Shown here in pieces: positions 23,841 to 32,132 of a DNA stretch of 32,132 nucleotides. Where the stretch lies: NCBI GenBank assembly GCA_963582685.1, contig CAUZSM010000004.1, forward strand, positions 1-32,132, written 5' to 3'. Source of the DNA: CAUZSM01 sp963582685 (GTDB lineage: Archaea > Thermoplasmatota > Poseidoniia > Poseidoniales > Thalassarchaeaceae). The number at the start of each line of letters is the position of its first letter. Within the stretch, counting starts at the first letter, position 1. The notes under the pieces are model-generated. The model had not been told where the DNA came from, ran no database searches, and worked only from the letters and a program-made list of their open reading frames with translations. Both the position numbers and the translations under genes were made by a program.

Positions 23841-23852
23841 AGTGGTGAGACG

Positions 23853-24572
23853 ATGAAAGGATTCGCGTTCTTGCAGGTTTTTCTGACCACATTAGTCCTG
23901 TTAATGGGCATTGCGATATGGGGTATTGCAGCCGCTCCGGGTGTTGCACTAGTATTGGAAACCCTAGATTATACTACAGGGATGGAACTGTGGCTGCGCT
24001 GCGTGCTTTTGGGACTCTCAATTGGAGGGGCATACCTCATCTGGGGACTCGATACCTTGGCCATCGTAGGCATATTTGGCATTCTCATCAGGCCTCGATT
24101 GCCTGAAGCAAAAGTACCACTCTATAGCTACACCACAGTCAGGTGGGCCTTTTTCAGCGTTTTTCATCGGCTGACAAAGCCGTTTCTGCAACATATGGTC
24201 CCATCGTGGATAGCAGACCTATACTTTCGATTGATGGGTTGCAAAATAGGCAAAGGTGCGCAAATCAACTCCTACCAAATCAACGACTGTTACATGATTG
24301 ATATTGGCAAGGACGTCATCATCGGGGGTAATGCTGAGATTAACGGACACATCACCGAGAAGAACGAACTGGTGCTTGCGCCGGTAAAAATTGGTGATGG
24401 CGCTCTCATCGGCGCTAATGCATTCATCGGACCGGGTGTGATTATCGGTGCTGGCGCAGTAGTCGCCACCCATGCTCTGGTACCAAAGTTCACTGAAATT
24501 CCGCCGGGAGAGATTTGGGCTGGAATCCCCGCCCGGTGTATTCGACTAGCCGATGGTAGCAAGCCTGAGTGA
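23853..24572 (+). CDS. Membrane-linked hexapeptide-repeat (left-handed beta-helix) transferase
   Basis: A 239-residue protein. Two or three membrane helices (about 5-35, 48-85) precede a left-handed beta-helix made of hexapeptide repeats: Ile-Gly-Lys-Gly-Ala-Gln, Ile-Gly-Lys-Asp-Val-Ile-Ile-Gly-Gly-Asn, Ile-Gly-Asp-Gly-Ala-Leu-Ile-Gly-Ala-Asn, Ile-Gly-Pro-Gly-Val-Ile-Ile-Gly-Ala-Gly. The ending Pro-Pro-Gly-Glu-Ile-Trp-Ala-Gly-Ile-Pro-Ala-Arg is typical of acyl- or acetyl-transferases. A membrane-bound sugar or lipid O-acyltransferase is likely; donor and acceptor are unknown. ATG at 23853 follows GGTGAG, 12 bases after the transporter stop, so the two are probably co-transcribed. It converges with the decarboxylase gene five bases away. 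Confidence 0.83.
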   Translation: MKGFAFLQVFLTTLVLLMGIAIWGIAAAPGVALVLETLDYTTGMELWLRCVLLGLSIGGAYLIWGLDTLAIVGIFGILIRPRLPEAKVPLYSYTTVRWAFFSVFHRLTKPFLQHMVPSWIADLYFRLMGCKIGKGAQINSYQINDCYMIDIGKDVIIGGNAEINGHITEKNELVLAPVKIGDGALIGANAFIGPGVIIGAGAVVATHALVPKFTEIPPGEIWAGIPARCIRLADGSKPE

Positions 24573-24577
24573 TTGAT

Positions 24578-25474
24578 TCATTCACTCTCATCGGCGTTGT
24601 AATTGAACAACACGCTGCTGCCAGCAACAACCGACTCACCCTTTGGATATGCGCTATTTTCGGCGTCTGCTCCAATAACTGCGCAGTTGTGAGTCGCAGC
24701 TGGCACTCGGACATCGACGCGGCTACCGAGGCGAATCATACCGTAACGCTGGCCGCGTCTCAACTCATCTCCAACCGAGGTCCATGGGTCGATGGTTCGA
24801 GCGAGGCGGCCACTAATCTGTGTCACCTCGATGGCCATCCCACTCACTGAACCATTCTCACCGGTCGAGTGCAGAACGGTACGAACACGCTCGTTCCACG
24901 CGCTTTCCTTGACATAAGCGGGTAGGAATGGACCACGGCGACGACCCTTGCCACAGCGGTGCTCCATCCTCTCGATGGTGGAGGCAATAGGTGCACGATT
25001 GACGTGAACATCGAATGGTGACATGAAAATGGCTACTCGCAGTGCGTCGGTGTCTGCTTCCTCACCTGCCCGAACCGCTTCCCAGCGCTGTTCTGTGGTG
25101 AAATCAACAGGATTCTCACAAGGTGTTGGCCACCAATCACCAGTCATCTCATCCGACTCAATACGGTCTGCACTCTCGTCCATCTGTTGCGAAGTGGGTC
25201 TGCGTCCAGTCGCCCGCTCCCTGACCGTGAACATGATGCGACCATCTGCAGGAGAAACTACCACTCCTGATTCCTTTGGAACCCGTCTATCTGGGTCGCG
25301 GTAGAAATTGGTTAGGAATGTTGCGAAAATCATGCAGATAACGGCAAAAACGTGGCCGAGACCATCGAGATCATGAATGGTCAGAGCAACCGCTTCGATG
25401 GCAAGACCCATTGCTATCCACAGCACTATTGGGCGCAATCCGCCCCGGGCGATGCCGCCCATCGGCCGGTTCAC
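24578..25474 (-). CDS. psd: Phosphatidylserine/archaetidylserine decarboxylase-like proenzyme
   Basis: A 298-residue pyruvoyl-dependent decarboxylase that would convert archaetidylserine to archaetidylethanolamine. Two N-terminal membrane helices (about 8-50) lead to Phe-Tyr-Arg-Asp-Pro-Asp-Arg and Ser-Pro-Ala-Asp-Gly-Arg. The Met-Ser-Pro-Phe-Asp-Val-His-Val-Asn-Arg motif supplies catalytic residues. The self-cleavage site Arg-Leu-Gly-Ser-Arg-Val-Asp-Val places the pyruvoyl-forming serine at residue 251. The mature alpha chain would be about 48 residues. It is longer than compact archaeal enzymes (about 210) because of the membrane region and a 40-residue acidic insertion before Phe-Thr-Thr-Glu-Gln. 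GTG at 25474 overlaps the upstream stop as GTGA; ATG at 25462 is an alternative. Confidence 0.88.
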   Translation of the reverse strand: MNRPMGGIARGGLRPIVLWIAMGLAIEAVALTIHDLDGLGHVFAVICMIFATFLTNFYRDPDRRVPKESGVVVSPADGRIMFTVRERATGRRPTSQQMDESADRIESDEMTGDWWPTPCENPVDFTTEQRWEAVRAGEEADTDALRVAIFMSPFDVHVNRAPIASTIERMEHRCGKGRRRGPFLPAYVKESAWNERVRTVLHSTGENGSVSGMAIEVTQISGRLARTIDPWTSVGDELRRGQRYGMIRLGSRVDVRVPAATHNCAVIGADAENSAYPKGESVVAGSSVLFNYNADESE

Positions 25475-26100
25475 TCCTCTTCACCGTCATCGTCGCTGCC
25501 TTCCGCCTCTGCGGCTTCAGCAGCACGTGCTTCAATCGCCTCTTCAAGACGGTCTCGGATGGCGCGAGTCATGTGAGCAGACTTACGTTCAGCCTCAACA
25601 GCAGCCTCAATCATATCGTAGCGGATCTTGATGGCGCGGTTCAAGTCCTCAAATACCTGCATATGCGAAACATACCAGTCATCTCTGGCCTTCAATTCAG
25701 CCACAGCGAGATGGAGGTCAGTGTCAAGTTCCTCAGCAATCTCAAAGACTCGACCAAGTCGATCCTTTTCGCGAGTGAACTTCTCGTCCATCTTGGCAAG
25801 TTCAGGCTCAAGATGGTCGACCATCGAGCGAGATTTTGCATCGGACTTCTCTAGGTCTCGAACCCGGTTGTCCTTGTCGGTGAGAAGCTGATCCATGCCC
25901 TCGCGCTCAATCTCCTTGTCGATGACTTCCTTCTCAAGAACCTCGATTTCCGCCTTGAGCCCGACTATCTCCTTCTCCTGTTGCTCATAGGCATCGTAGA
26001 GTTTGACTAGCCGCTCAGTCTCCTGCGCTAGACGCTCCTCAATCTGCTTGAGGACGACCTCGGGGGTGAGAGTTCCTTCACTACCTTCCTCATCTGACAT
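25471..26100 (-). CDS. Coiled-coil protein of unknown function
   Basis: A 209-residue, highly charged protein without membrane segments. Residues about 15-190 are almost continuous heptad-patterned helix (for example Glu-Ile-Glu-Val-Leu-Glu-Lys-Glu-Val-Ile and Leu-Glu-Pro-Glu-Leu-Ala-Lys-Met-Asp-Glu), followed by an acidic tail. Such proteins act as scaffolds or structural spacers; no specific family was recognised. ATG at 26100 is preferred because GAGGG lies six bases upstream; a TATA-like GTTATATTA at 26135-26143 fits a promoter of its own. It overlaps the decarboxylase start through GTGA, so the two are co-translated. Confidence 0.78.
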   Translation of the reverse strand: MSDEEGSEGTLTPEVVLKQIEERLAQETERLVKLYDAYEQQEKEIVGLKAEIEVLEKEVIDKEIEREGMDQLLTDKDNRVRDLEKSDAKSRSMVDHLEPELAKMDEKFTREKDRLGRVFEIAEELDTDLHLAVAELKARDDWYVSHMQVFEDLNRAIKIRYDMIEAAVEAERKSAHMTRAIRDRLEEAIEARAAEAAEAEGSDDDGEEE

Positions 26101-26134
26101 ACGCATCCCTCGACACTCGGGAGTCTGCGACCTG

Positions 26135-26143
26135 TAATATAAC
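26135..26143 (-). promoter_or_regulatory. Putative TATA box for the coiled-coil/decarboxylase pair
   Basis: On the minus strand this reads GTTATATTA, about 35 bases upstream of the ATG at 26100, a spacing compatible with a nearly leaderless archaeal transcript. Confidence 0.45.
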
Positions 26144-26164
26144 CCGCTCCCCGAAGCACACCCC

Positions 26165-26183
26165 GGGAACACTACGTGTTCCC
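26165..26183 (-). terminator. 8-bp hairpin after the M20 peptidase gene
   Basis: GGGAACAC, a TAC loop and GTGTTCCC form a perfect stem about 30 bases past the peptidase stop and just before the TATA-like box of the next gene on the same strand. It probably marks the transcript end. Confidence 0.45.
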
Positions 26184-26213
26184 AAACACTATCCGCCAAT
26201 GAGGCGTAATTCC

Positions 26214-27626
26214 TTACTCCACCATGGAGGCCAATGCGGCTACTACACAAGTGGTCACAGCCTTGGTTGCAGGGATATGCAATTTCTCGTCAGGACCGTG
26301 GGCATTTCCGCCCGGACCAAGCGACCCAGTCACTAGGAATGAGGCGTCGGGGTAACTTTCCTGCATCATCGCAAGGAATGGGATTGTACCGCCTTCGAAG
26401 AATACCTGCATCGGGTTGCCGAAAGTGGCTAGGCTCGCCTCATCGAGTGCCGCATGCATACTTTCAGCCATTGCTGGGGCAGAGAACCCGTTTGCAGCCG
26501 CGTCAGCCTCAAAACTCACATCTGCGCTGTGGGGTGGATTGGCTAGCAGTGCATTCTCCATCGCAGCCTGAGCGTCGGCAGATTCGACGCCCGGCGGGAT
26601 TCGCATTGAGAGTTTGAGGTCGGTATTGGTCCTCAGAACATTACCGGCATTGGCAATACTCGGCATTCCATCAACGCCAGTCACTGAAAGGGATGGACGC
26701 CAATTTCCAGACAGTACAACCTCACAAAGACCGGGAGTTTGCGGCTCAAGTCCATCAAGCACCGGTAAATCAGTCCAAACCGCTTCGCCGAGCACATCAG
26801 CGATGCCCTGAGCCTCCAAGCGCAATTCATCACTGATGTCAACCGACAACTCTGGCAGCAAAATACGACCAGAATCCTCGTCCTCAAGTCGACTGATGAG
26901 ATTCCTTGCAATTCGGAACGATGACGGGATGATTCCTCCGGCCATTCCAGAATGAACTCCTTCTCTTGACACCTTAACTGAAAGCGTGCCTCCAACCAGC
27001 CCTCGCAGGCTTGTAGTGACCCAAAGGCGCTCATAGTCACCAGCTCCGGAATCCAACACGATTATCAAGTCGGGAGTGCCAAGTCTATCCTTCAATTCAG
27101 CAAGATATGCTGGCAGGTCGTACGAGCCAGATTCCTCACAAGTTTCGATGATGAAACGACAGGTTGGATGTGCATGGCCGTGCTGCTGCATGGCAAGCAC
27201 GCTGAGCAATCCAAGATAGCCGCCATATCCGTCATCCACGCTGCCGCGTCCATACAGCCACGGGTCCTCACGCACCGGAATCCACGGCCCTTTACCCTCT
27301 GACCAACCAGTGAATTCGGGCTGCTTGTCCAGATGTGAGTAGAATAGCACTTCACCGGGTTCAGTGCCTGCAACCTCGATGAGCAACAATGGAGTTCGGC
27401 CACTGATTTGGTGAACTGACGCAGTCAGTCCTTGCATCGGCAAAGACGTGGCCCAGCCAAGGAATAGGTCAATGGTGGCATCGAGGTGTCCATTCACCTC
27501 CCAATCAGCATCAAATGCCGGAGAAAGTGCTGGGATCTCGATGAATTTGGCAAGGCTTTCCAGCGCGTGGCCCTCCCAAGCATCGTCCACCCAACTCTGA
27601 ATTGCAGCCAAGTCCAATGCGGCCAT
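26214..27626 (-). CDS. M20-family metallopeptidase (dipeptidase/carboxypeptidase type)
   Basis: A 470-residue zinc-dependent amino- or dipeptidase-like hydrolase. Metal ligands are visible in order: Ser-His-Leu-Asp (His98, Asp100), Gly-Arg-Gly-Ser-Val-Asp-Asp-Gly (Asp131 bridging), Cys-Glu-Glu-Ser-Gly (Glu164 general base, Glu165), Asp-Ser-Gly (Asp192), and a C-terminal Gly-Asn-Ala-His-Gly-Pro-Asp-Glu. Residues about 210-340 form the lid and dimerisation domain. Length matches the ArgE/DapE/CNDP-like dipeptidase branch. No signal peptide is present, so it is cytosolic and probably recycles peptides. The start at 27626 lies 66 bases after the helicase gene on the same strand, and its transcript probably ends at the hairpin 26165-26183. 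Confidence 0.88.
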   Translation of the reverse strand: MAALDLAAIQSWVDDAWEGHALESLAKFIEIPALSPAFDADWEVNGHLDATIDLFLGWATSLPMQGLTASVHQISGRTPLLLIEVAGTEPGEVLFYSHLDKQPEFTGWSEGKGPWIPVREDPWLYGRGSVDDGYGGYLGLLSVLAMQQHGHAHPTCRFIIETCEESGSYDLPAYLAELKDRLGTPDLIIVLDSGAGDYERLWVTTSLRGLVGGTLSVKVSREGVHSGMAGGIIPSSFRIARNLISRLEDEDSGRILLPELSVDISDELRLEAQGIADVLGEAVWTDLPVLDGLEPQTPGLCEVVLSGNWRPSLSVTGVDGMPSIANAGNVLRTNTDLKLSMRIPPGVESADAQAAMENALLANPPHSADVSFEADAAANGFSAPAMAESMHAALDEASLATFGNPMQVFFEGGTIPFLAMMQESYPDASFLVTGSLGPGGNAHGPDEKLHIPATKAVTTCVVAALASMVE

Positions 27627-27692
27627 GCACTGTCGAAGTGGAAGGTGGATAAGAGCATCATGCTCAGCACGAGTCGTCTAGCAAGGTGAATA

Positions 27693-30600
27693 TCAGGCGC
27701 CGAGAGGGGTACCTTCGGGACCACAGATTCGGATATGTCCGAGGAAGTATGGACACTGTTTGCAGGCAGAATCGTCGGGGTCCGTTTTGCGTGGGAATTG
27801 CTCAACATCGGTTCTGCTCTCAACAGAGACTTGCGCAATACGGGCCAGTAAACTGTCTAGGTCATCCAGAGCCTGCGAAATCTGCTCAGGAGTCATCGTA
27901 ACCAAACGCCCGGTGGCAGCGATGAGAATACCGGGCGGCAATACCTCACGATACGGCAACCCAGCCGCTCTCCGTGCATCCTCCTGACGAGAGAGAACCA
28001 AGGTGTAAATTGCCAATTGCATTCGGTATTCAGAGAGAATGTGTTGTTCAGCAATGGAATACTCGTTTTCATCGCTCGGAATCGCTAGAAGGCTGTCCGT
28101 TGCCGGTTCACCGTCTTGCATCAAACCAGCGGCTTCTGTCGTCTTGAGATCGACCGCTCGCAAGGCAGCTCCGCCAGATTCTGTGCGAGTCGCAAGCACG
28201 AGGTCAGCAATACCGGTGACGAGGAATCGAACTTCATTGACCAGTGCTGTGACCTGCGTGCCTGTAACCGACCATGCTTGTTCCTGCAATCCTAAATCAC
28301 CCATATCGTGATTCAGTGAGAACGGCCATTCGGTACGCAGACCCTCAACACTCTCTCCCCGCCATGTATCGCCTCTAGTCAGGACACCAAGTGGGCCTGA
28401 GACAACAGCGGCGGTCAGTGCGCGCATAAGCACGCGAGTTTGCTGCTCATCTGCTTCTGCCACCAGCATCTCAGCAAAGACCTCGTCAATCAGAACATCC
28501 AACTGCTCGGGCTTGCTTAGACGGTCATCGCTTACCTCAGTCCACACACTCGGTAGAGGAGTAAGCAGAGGACTGCCCCCCGGTGGACCTGGATTCGGCA
28601 GACCCAATTCGAGTATGCGGTGGAACATTGAGCCGATGTCCTTAGCCGATGGCAATCGTGGCTCATCGTCATCTTCCTGTTCCTGCGATGCCATTGGCAA
28701 CATGATTGCCTCACTAGGCAGCGCAACGTGACTTTGCAGCCAGAATCTGCGCATGCACTGTTCCGCCGAGTCAAGGCGGTGCGGCGACAAGCGGATGATT
28801 CGCTTTCGGAGCGCAGCAGACTCGGCTGCTGGTGGTGAATTCTCAAAGGCAATACGTGCAGTTTGGTCGAGATTATTCATCTTCACCAACGGACTCTGTG
28901 TAGATTGACTGGTGAGCAAGCAATCGGTGTGATGGTGAACCGGCAGGCTAGCAATAGTGCCAGCAGCGAGGTCGCTGCTAGCCAACAATTCCGCCGGCGA
29001 AATGCTGCGTTCACTATCTTCTGTCTCAGGCAACGGACGAGCATCTGTCGGTGCTGTGGTCATTGCATCAATCAACTCAACATCTTCCTCAAGCAACCAC
29101 TGTGAGGCAGTATGTTGGACTCTGCCAGAACCCTGACGAAGCGCATCGAGCCACATTTCTCCGAATACCTTGGTTTTAGCATCCGTCATATCGAAGCCAA
29201 TTCGACCTTCACTCATGATGGAATCTTTCGGTGCCCCGCACAGGATTAACACATCCTCAACCCTTGTGCAAGCCACGTATAACAGACGGCGCGCTTCAGC
29301 CTGAGCCTGTGCCTCCTGCACCATCTGGGCCATTGACCACAAGCCACTTTTCAGGGACTTTTGAGTCAGCCAAGGTCTGCTGTTGGCGACGAATAATTCC
29401 GTGGTGGCAAGCACACGCTTCCTGACTTCTTGGTTGACGTTTCCGTGCGATGCGCGGAACATGCCGGCGACGAATACCACGCGGGCTTGGCAACCCTTTG
29501 CGCCGTGAATGGTCATCAAACGAACCGCCCCGGGTGGTGATGAGTTCTCGGTGTCGAGTTTGTCTGAAGCGATTTCGATGAGGGTTGCAAGGCGTTGAGC
29601 GAGTACGATGGAATCTCCTCCGACCTCACGCAGAATCGACGTGATGAACACAACGAATTGCTCGGCCTCCTGCCGGTCAGTGAGCCTCGGATAGGTCAGT
29701 AGCAGGTCGCTGTAATCGATGGTCTCCTCCAGCATCTCAAGGATGCGCCCCCGGCGAGCGTGCTGCTGCCAACGTTGTGCCATCACAGCCACGCCTTCAG
29801 TCGGTGCATTGTCGACCAGTCTGTCGAATAGGTTCACTCCCCTACTGGCGGAGCCAAGGAATGCCTGAATCTCATTATCAGACATCCCAACCAATGGCGA
29901 ACGTGCCAAATCTGCGGCGAAGTTGCGACTACTCGGTCGCGCAGCAAACATGACCAATGCCAACAACGACTTGACGGTTGGTCGCTTGAGCAACCCTCCT
30001 TCGCGATCACTTTGTGCAGGAATCCCAAGTGCTTGCAATCGCTGATTGAGGTCAGCAAGTGCCCCTCGACTCGGCAATAATACCATGATGTCCTCGGGAG
30101 GAATCGCCTCCAGTGGCTCAACATCGTGCCATGCTGGCTCTCCCTCTGCAATGACGCGGGTCTCTCTTCCTTCTACCAAGGCTAGGATTCTAGCAGCAAT
30201 CAGCGCATTCTCGCGCTGTTGCAAGGTTCCAGAACGGAACGGGTCGAGAGCGACTGTCAGGTCTTCCTCTGGATGGCCGGGGGCTTCCTCAGTCGCAGGC
30301 AGTAGCCACTCTAGACGGCCGCACGCACCGCTGCGGAATGGCACAAGGGATTGGGACCTTGCGTACCAATCACCAGGAAGACCATCGTGACTCTCGTCGA
30401 ATAGCCCGTCCCACCAATCGTTCATCGACTCCAGTAAATCACCTGCAGAGCGGTAGTTCACCACCAATTCCACAAGGCCCTCGGAACGCGCCCGTGATTC
30501 TTCGGCAGGCAGTGTGCTGTCATCTTCCGCCACATCGTATCGAACCCAAGTATCCTCGGTAATCCCTCGTGATGCAGTCATCTCAGCGGCGGTGACGAAT

Positions 30601-32132
30601 CCTCCATCCGCATATCTGGGGTCACGAGCCTCTTCTGCTCGACGCAACTCAGGCGAACGAGTGAGTTCTGGGACGCAGGCGAACTCATGCTGATTGATTG
30701 AGCGCAGATTACGACCGAACTCGACGAAGCCAGACACCCGGGCCTGCCGGAAGGCGTAGATGCTCTGTTTTCGGTCTCCAACACAGCAAACCGTCGGCTC
30801 CCAAGAGGTGTCGGGGCGGGAACGGGTATCAGACAATTCGCGCTCGCCCCAAAGCCGGTAAAGCAGGCGCCACTGTTGCGAGGAGTTGTCTTGCGCCTCA
30901 TCGATGATAAATGCCCGATAACGAGCGCGAATCTGTTTCAGGCGAGCCCAGCGCTCGACAAGGTCCTGATGCAGAACTACAATCTCCTCGACGCTCAGGC
31001 CCTGTGCGGGCTCACCAGCAGCAAGCAATGTGTCGAGAATTGCCATTGCATTCTCAATGTGGTCGTCGCGCCAAGGGTTGCTTTGTGAAATGCCATCCAA
31101 TGCCTCGACTACACTAACGGGATAGCGAGAACGCATTATTCGCGGACAACGGGTAAGCAACAGGTCTTCAGCAAGGTCAGCAATGTCGCCGAACTCATGC
31201 ACACCTTCATTGATTTTCAACTCCCGGAATACCTCAACCAATCCCCGGTGCACGCAGATGAGGTCACTCATCGCCTGTGCCTCCCCCTCAATGTCGAGAG
31301 AGAGTGTGCCGGCCGGTGGGTGATGTGGAGCGGGGAGTGTGACCGGCTGCCATGCTGATGGATGATTAGCAGGTCGGCAGGGCACGGGCAGGGTTGAGTC
31401 ATCGAGCAGACTGACAATCGTAGCCAACTTTCGTGCTCTACGACCACTGGCGGAACTCCACAACTGTTCGATACGACCCGCGACTGCGCGGCAGGTTCCT
31501 GTGACCGTTTTCTTCAGTGCAGCATCCTTGATTGTGCCAAGAGTAGTGATGCCACGTGGCCAATCGGCACTACCGGTGAGATTTCCGCTGCCAAATGCGC
31601 TAGGAGATGCCTTGTCGAGCGCCGATTTTGAGAGTGTGGTAACCGCCAAAGCCCGAATCCACAGCAATTGTTCCCAAATGGTATCGGGCAGTGGCATCTC
31701 CAGCAGTGAATCGAGCGCAGCATAACGATTCACCCCCTCTCCCAAAGCGGTGGCAACCTCAAGGTCACCAGCGGCATCAAGCACAGCATCGCGCCATACC
31801 AGATGTTCTTCTCGAAGCGCAACACACAGGTCTGCGACTTCATCAGCAAGTTCCTCGATGATAGTGAGGATCAGCGCGCGGATATTGTCAGCGCTGACAC
31901 CGCCTTCAGCATCCATTCTGCGAGCGACCTCATCGACGAAAATCTGGTGGTTCAGTAGGGAGCCCAGAACAGTGTGAACTGTGCGACGGTCAGCGAATCG
32001 CTGGATTAATCGCTCACGTGATGCAAGGAAGGCTTCTGCCATCTCTCCCGGAATTCCTGCATCAATGGCATCGCCAACAGAACGCAGTCGCCAGATCACG
32101 TCAAGAGATTCGCTGATGAGAACCAAACGACG
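27693..32132 (-). CDS. UvrD/AddA-type ATP-dependent helicase-nuclease (5' end outside window)
   Basis: At least 1479 residues of a superfamily 1A helicase fused to a RecB-like nuclease. Visible helicase motifs: DEAQD (near nt 30890-30905), GDRKQSIYAFR (near 30760-30785), VNYRS, Thr-Ile-His-Gly-Ala-Lys-Gly (near 29500-29520) and Leu-Tyr-Val-Ala-Cys-Thr-Arg. The Walker A and motif Ia regions are not seen and should lie beyond 32132, where the frame stays open. The C-terminal nuclease shows Asp-Leu-Lys-Thr (near 28140-28155) and Gln-Leu-Ala-Ile-Tyr. A Cys before the nuclease core plus a terminal C-x2-C-x9-C set suggests a 4Fe-4S staple as in AddB and Cas4. It likely resects double-strand breaks. 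A partner gene is probably upstream. Confidence 0.88.
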   Translation of the reverse strand, partial: RRLVLISESLDVIWRLRSVGDAIDAGIPGEMAEAFLASRERLIQRFADRRTVHTVLGSLLNHQIFVDEVARRMDAEGGVSADNIRALILTIIEELADEVADLCVALREEHLVWRDAVLDAAGDLEVATALGEGVNRYAALDSLLEMPLPDTIWEQLLWIRALAVTTLSKSALDKASPSAFGSGNLTGSADWPRGITTLGTIKDAALKKTVTGTCRAVAGRIEQLWSSASGRRARKLATIVSLLDDSTLPVPCRPANHPSAWQPVTLPAPHHPPAGTLSLDIEGEAQAMSDLICVHRGLVEVFRELKINEGVHEFGDIADLAEDLLLTRCPRIMRSRYPVSVVEALDGISQSNPWRDDHIENAMAILDTLLAAGEPAQGLSVEEIVVLHQDLVERWARLKQIRARYRAFIIDEAQDNSSQQWRLLYRLWGERELSDTRSRPDTSWEPTVCCVGDRKQSIYAFRQARVSGFVEFGRNLRSINQHEFACVPELTRSPELRRAEEARDPRYADGGFVTAAEMTASRGITEDTWVRYDVAEDDSTLPAEESRARSEGLVELVVNYRSAGDLLESMNDWWDGLFDESHDGLPGDWYARSQSLVPFRSGACGRLEWLLPATEEAPGHPEEDLTVALDPFRSGTLQQRENALIAARILALVEGRETRVIAEGEPAWHDVEPLEAIPPEDIMVLLPSRGALADLNQRLQALGIPAQSDREGGLLKRPTVKSLLALVMFAARPSSRNFAADLARSPLVGMSDNEIQAFLGSASRGVNLFDRLVDNAPTEGVAVMAQRWQQHARRGRILEMLEETIDYSDLLLTYPRLTDRQEAEQFVVFITSILREVGGDSIVLAQRLATLIEIASDKLDTENSSPPGAVRLMTIHGAKGCQARVVFVAGMFRASHGNVNQEVRKRVLATTELFVANSRPWLTQKSLKSGLWSMAQMVQEAQAQAEARRLLYVACTRVEDVLILCGAPKDSIMSEGRIGFDMTDAKTKVFGEMWLDALRQGSGRVQHTASQWLLEEDVELIDAMTTAPTDARPLPETEDSERSISPAELLASSDLAAGTIASLPVHHHTDCLLTSQSTQSPLVKMNNLDQTARIAFENSPPAAESAALRKRIIRLSPHRLDSAEQCMRRFWLQSHVALPSEAIMLPMASQEQEDDDEPRLPSAKDIGSMFHRILELGLPNPGPPGGSPLLTPLPSVWTEVSDDRLSKPEQLDVLIDEVFAEMLVAEADEQQTRVLMRALTAAVVSGPLGVLTRGDTWRGESVEGLRTEWPFSLNHDMGDLGLQEQAWSVTGTQVTALVNEVRFLVTGIADLVLATRTESGGAALRAVDLKTTEAAGLMQDGEPATDSLLAIPSDENEYSIAEQHILSEYRMQLAIYTLVLSRQEDARRAAGLPYREVLPPGILIAATGRLVTMTPEQISQALDDLDSLLARIAQVSVESRTDVEQFPRKTDPDDSACKQCPYFLGHIRICGPEGTPLGA

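Overview
The window is a dense, intron-free archaeal chromosome segment. It most likely comes from a marine group II euryarchaeon (Candidatus Poseidoniales, class Thermoplasmata) or a close relative. The archaeal signs are a cell-division/secretion/ribosome cluster in the order ftsZ-secE-spt5(nusG)-uL11-uL1-uL10-L12, a Sec61-gamma-type SecE, an archaeal YchF GTPase, an archaeosine-pathway radical SAM enzyme (RaSEA) and TATA-like boxes upstream of several genes. The placement in Poseidoniales is an inference from gene style: large FN3 or thrombospondin-3 surface proteins with charged or zinc-ribbon cytoplasmic tails, and very short intergenic gaps. No rRNA, tRNA, CRISPR array or insertion sequence was recognised. 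No stretch above about 200 bases lacks a gene.

Layout. Positions 1-809 hold the end of an unknown gene and a CDP-alcohol phosphatidyltransferase. Positions 897-8496 carry two giant surface-anchored proteins, one FN3-like on the plus strand and one beta-propeller/TSP3 protein on the minus strand. They flank a TPR-like protein, and the last two genes overlap tail to tail. Positions 8673-13470 are the information-processing cluster. Positions 13656-16855 hold two uncharacterised genes and a tandem pair of SPFH/prohibitin-like membrane proteins. On the minus strand, 16859-21346 carries YchF, a heme-copper-oxidase-subunit-I-like membrane protein with a small membrane partner, and RaSEA. On the plus strand, 21454-24572 holds a TerB-like protein, a UMF1-type MFS transporter and a hexapeptide-repeat transferase. 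The minus-strand run 24578-32132 holds an archaetidylserine/phosphatidylserine decarboxylase, a coiled-coil protein, an M20 peptidase and a UvrD/AddA-type helicase-nuclease cut by the window edge.

The most unusual material is in the ribosomal-stalk cluster. uL11 is reduced to its C-terminal rRNA-binding domain. uL10 stops at a TGA just before an in-frame stretch resembling the conserved stalk C-terminal peptide. Spt5/NusG carries an N-terminal Nudix-like domain that has lost most catalytic residues. A hairpin before uL1 has the layout expected of an L1 autoregulatory site. A second point is the oxidase-like protein, which appears to lack the active-site copper ligands.

Functionally, the window joins lipid head-group synthesis (CDP-alcohol transferase, decarboxylase), protein export and translation, cell division, surface display and DNA repair. 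Many starts are translationally coupled through GTGA, ATGA or TGATG overlaps.
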